From Corynebacterium sp. HMSC036D02 (GTDB lineage: Bacteria; Actinomycetota; Actinomycetes; Mycobacteriales; Mycobacteriaceae), in NCBI RefSeq assembly GCF_001836165.1, contig NZ_KV827693.1:103216-167215 (forward strand): DNA of 64,000 nt. The letters are read 5' to 3'. How positions within the stretch are numbered: the first letter of the stretch is position 1; each line of letters opens with the position of its first letter. A model generated the notes under the pieces. It saw only the letters and a program-made list of their open reading frames with translations. It made no database searches and was not told the origin of the DNA. Made by a program: the position numbers and the translations under genes. This document shows, in pieces, positions 61,824-64,000 of the stretch.

Positions 61824-64000
61824 ATGAACAAGAAGGAAATAAAGCGTACTGCTGTACGCCGCCGCGGCACTACTCTTGCTGCCGCTGCGCTCTCTATTGC
61901 TATGGTGGGCCCTTTCGTCCACGCAGTAACTCCGGCATCCCCCTTCGCTGCGGTTGCCAATGCACAGGAAAACCAGCCGGATGCTGAGGCTCCGGCAGCT
62001 GGTGGTGATAAGGATAAGGCCATCTACTCGCCAGGCCAGGCTGATCAGAAGGGCACCATCTCCGGTTCCGTGAAGGAGATTGTTGAGGCCAAGGTTGGTT
62101 TCGGTGATGTCCAGGATTCCGGTAACCCGCTGGAAGGTGTGAAGGTCTACGCCCAGTGGTACGAGGGTGAAAACACTCAGCACTCCTCGCCGGTGTACTA
62201 CACCGAGTCTGATGCCAACGGTAACTTCACCATCAAGATGGGGCCGTACACCGATGCTCTCGGTAAGACCCGTCACTTTGATGCGGATGCATCTGCCGGC
62301 CTGACCACTGGTGATGACCGGGGCAAGCGCGATCAAAAGCGCGAGAAGATCCGTGTCTGGACGGAGCTTCCGGAGAACATGACGGATAAGTACCGTCTGG
62401 TGCACCAGCCGGCGGCTGGTATCTTCCCGGGCATCGGCGCAAACACGACGCCGACCACCCAGGGCGATGGCGTATGGGGCGGCCACAAGATCACGGGCAT
62501 GACCATCCAGTACGCCCAGAAGGACAAACTGCCGCAGCATCTCCCAGAGAATAAATGGGCAGAAAGCACCGGCGCCGGTGGTAACGGTGGTACCTACGCG
62601 GGTCGAGCTTTCTGGAACCTTGACGTGCTGCAGGGCGCTAAGAACCATAACACTGTGAGCGCCTTTGGCGGAAAGGACCTTCCTGCACCTGGCATGAAGG
62701 TTGTCGGTTCCTACCTCACCGATGACGCGGTGAACAAGATCGAGGCGTACGCGAAGAATAACTTCGCGGGCAAGACGCTGCGCGGCAAGGGCTGGACCCC
62801 TGCTGATGAGCAGGGGCTGCAGAAGTGGATCAATGAACAGATTGCTGCTGATCCAGAAGGCTGGATCGCAGAGACCATGACGACCACTACTGGCGCTGAC
62901 GGCACGTTCGAGCTGCGGTGGAAGGGCCTCTATGGCTATGACCACAAGACGCGTGGATTGGTGCCTGAAGATAAGTTCGGCAAGCTTGCCGGCTCGCATG
63001 GCGAAGGCAAGTGGGCTTTACCTTGGAAAGACTCCAAGCACGTCAATATGCATTGGAGCTACGTCAGCATTCTTGGCAAGGACGGTAAGCCGCTGCCGAA
63101 CAACATTGGTGTGCTGTACCCGTGGTCGCTTGGCCAGTGGGCTGGTCCGGGCTTCGGTAGTGATTTGAAGGCTGGTGCTAACGCGCAGCTCTTCGGTGGT
63201 GATGGTGCTTTCATTGGTAACACTACTAGTGGCTACACTGGCTGGAACATCGCGCTTGCTCCGCAGGCCCTGAAGTTCGACGTTGTTGATAAGAACACTA
63301 CGGACAACTGGGCCAAGCTCGGTGACAAGGTCCAGACCTATACTGCTGGCCTTCCGATCTCGGATGACCTGAACTACTACATTGAGTGGTTTGACAAGGG
63401 CGGCAATTCTGTCAAGAAGTGTGATGCTGTCAAGGCTGACTCCGCAACCGAGATCCCGAGCTGTGAGTTCGAGGTTCCGGCGGATGCTCAGACGGGTGAT
63501 ACGTTTACGGCTCGTCTGAAGGTTGCTGACGGCGAGCCAGATCCGAAGAACGATCTGGTTCTCGCATTGGACGCTTTTGCAGTCTCCCGTGACTACCTCG
63601 AGTACAAGCCAGTTGATGCGAAGGCCGACGAAAAGGCTACCTCTGAACCGAAGTTCGACAACCCAGAAACCGAGCCTGAGGAAACCAAGCCTGAGAAGGC
63701 TAAGTTTGAGCTCGGCAAGCTGCCTGAGGGCGTCAAGGAGGATCAGGTCAAGGTTGACCCGGAGACCGGTGTGGTGACCTTCAAGCCGACCGCTGACCAA
63801 GCTGGCAAGGCCTTCAAGTTCCCAGTCATCATGCGTAACGAGGAACTGAAGGTTCCGGTTCTTGATGAGAACGGCGACCCTGTAAAGGACGACGAGGGCA
63901 ACCCGAAGACCCAGGGCCGCATTGTTGCTCGCGCTGATGCTACCTTCGACGTTGAAGCTGCAAAGACCTCGGTTGATGATTCCGATGTGAAGACTGTTGA
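61824..64000 (+). CDS. Large secreted surface adhesin (5' part; runs off window)
   Basis: The frame from ATG 61824 stays open to the end: 725 residues seen. A long signal peptide (MNKKEIKRTAVRRRG... AVANAQE, about 48 residues) is followed by a Pro/Ala/Glu linker. Next is a carboxypeptidase-regulatory/SdrD-like beta domain (about 80-135: NPLEGVKVYAQWYEG, ESDANGNFTIKM) and a long unrecognised beta-rich region. A stretch near 610-640 is rich in Lys/Glu/Pro, then comes a Rib/YPDG-type repeat start (LPEGVKEDQVKVDPETGVVTFKPTADQAGKAFKFPVIM). Such proteins usually continue with many Rib-like repeats and end in LPXTG, which cannot be checked here. Likely a cell-wall-anchored adhesin. Confidence 0.85.
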   Translation, partial: MNKKEIKRTAVRRRGTTLAAAALSIAMVGPFVHAVTPASPFAAVANAQENQPDAEAPAAGGDKDKAIYSPGQADQKGTISGSVKEIVEAKVGFGDVQDSGNPLEGVKVYAQWYEGENTQHSSPVYYTESDANGNFTIKMGPYTDALGKTRHFDADASAGLTTGDDRGKRDQKREKIRVWTELPENMTDKYRLVHQPAAGIFPGIGANTTPTTQGDGVWGGHKITGMTIQYAQKDKLPQHLPENKWAESTGAGGNGGTYAGRAFWNLDVLQGAKNHNTVSAFGGKDLPAPGMKVVGSYLTDDAVNKIEAYAKNNFAGKTLRGKGWTPADEQGLQKWINEQIAADPEGWIAETMTTTTGADGTFELRWKGLYGYDHKTRGLVPEDKFGKLAGSHGEGKWALPWKDSKHVNMHWSYVSILGKDGKPLPNNIGVLYPWSLGQWAGPGFGSDLKAGANAQLFGGDGAFIGNTTSGYTGWNIALAPQALKFDVVDKNTTDNWAKLGDKVQTYTAGLPISDDLNYYIEWFDKGGNSVKKCDAVKADSATEIPSCEFEVPADAQTGDTFTARLKVADGEPDPKNDLVLALDAFAVSRDYLEYKPVDAKADEKATSEPKFDNPETEPEETKPEKAKFELGKLPEGVKEDQVKVDPETGVVTFKPTADQAGKAFKFPVIMRNEELKVPVLDENGDPVKDDEGNPKTQGRIVARADATFDVEAAKTSVDDSDVKTV

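Overview
The window is a high-GC actinobacterial chromosome segment, almost certainly Corynebacterium. Supporting points are SpaA-type pilins with paired class C sortases, a dnaK-grpE-dnaJ-hspR operon followed by an acetaldehyde dehydrogenase, gltS and clpB nearby, the pyrE-trmH-GH76-fba-purA block, mycobacterial-type dCTP deaminase, LppP/LprE-type lipoproteins and SigH/HspR-type heat-shock promoters. From memory, much of 30-61 kb is collinear with the ald-dnaK / clpB / fda / purA region of C. glutamicum. The species cannot be fixed from sequence reading alone; a skin or mucosal commensal such as the C. aurimucosum/minutissimum/striatum group would fit.

Layout. (1) 1-7108, pilus island: 3' end of a major pilin (LPNTG), class C sortase, small base-type pilin (LAMTG), large LPKTG tip-like adhesin, and a second class C sortase on the opposite strand. 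(2) 7.2-12.0 kb: small ORF, tRNA-Gly(CCC), dcd, UDP-glucose dehydrogenase, YibE/F membrane protein and an HNH protein. (3) 12.1-21.8 kb, all minus: AlaT-like aminotransferase, DUF1707 protein, CPA2 antiporter, a membrane Fe-S oxidoreductase with a ~245-residue Ala/Pro/Ser tail, and a heterodimeric ABC exporter. (4) 22.0-25.6 kb, assimilatory sulfate reduction: cysH-cysD-cysN preceded by a divergent, truncated ferredoxin-NADP reductase remnant. No sulfite reductase is present and CysH lacks most iron-sulfur cysteines. (5) 25.6-30.5 kb: small envelope proteins, tandem LppP/LprE lipoproteins, a nucleosidase and an AI-2E family permease. (6) 30.5-40.6 kb: putA, then divergently dnaK-grpE-dnaJ-hspR, then aldehyde dehydrogenase. 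(7) 40.6-50.1 kb: DUF1023 hydrolase with a small partner, nitrilase-family amidase, flavohemoglobin-like protein, gltS, a fused double-TetR regulator and clpB. (8) 50.2-61.2 kb: inactive-looking rhodanese, E/P-rich membrane protein, pyrE, SpoU methyltransferase, GH76 protein, class II aldolase, FUSC protein, acidic lipoprotein and purA. (9) 61.8 kb to the end: start of a very large secreted adhesin running off the window.

How the parts work together. The pilus genes form an assembly cassette: shaft, base and tip substrates plus their polymerising sortases. The stress genes form a circuit: hspR is the last gene of the dnaK operon, and HspR-type operators (TTGAGT-N7-ACTCA) sit next to SigH-type promoters (GGAA-N18-GTT) in front of both dnaK and clpB. 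The sulfur operon carries an McbR-like box in the intergenic region shared with the reductase remnant.

I did not find a large undescribed defence or mobile system, CRISPR array or insertion sequence. The most unusual items are the tandem-fused TetR protein, the cluster-less CysH in a sulfite-reductase-less sulfur operon, the Fe-S protein with the expanding Ala/Pro tail, the Cys-to-Ser rhodanese, and a dispersed TTGCCAAA / TTTGGCAA inverted-repeat element.
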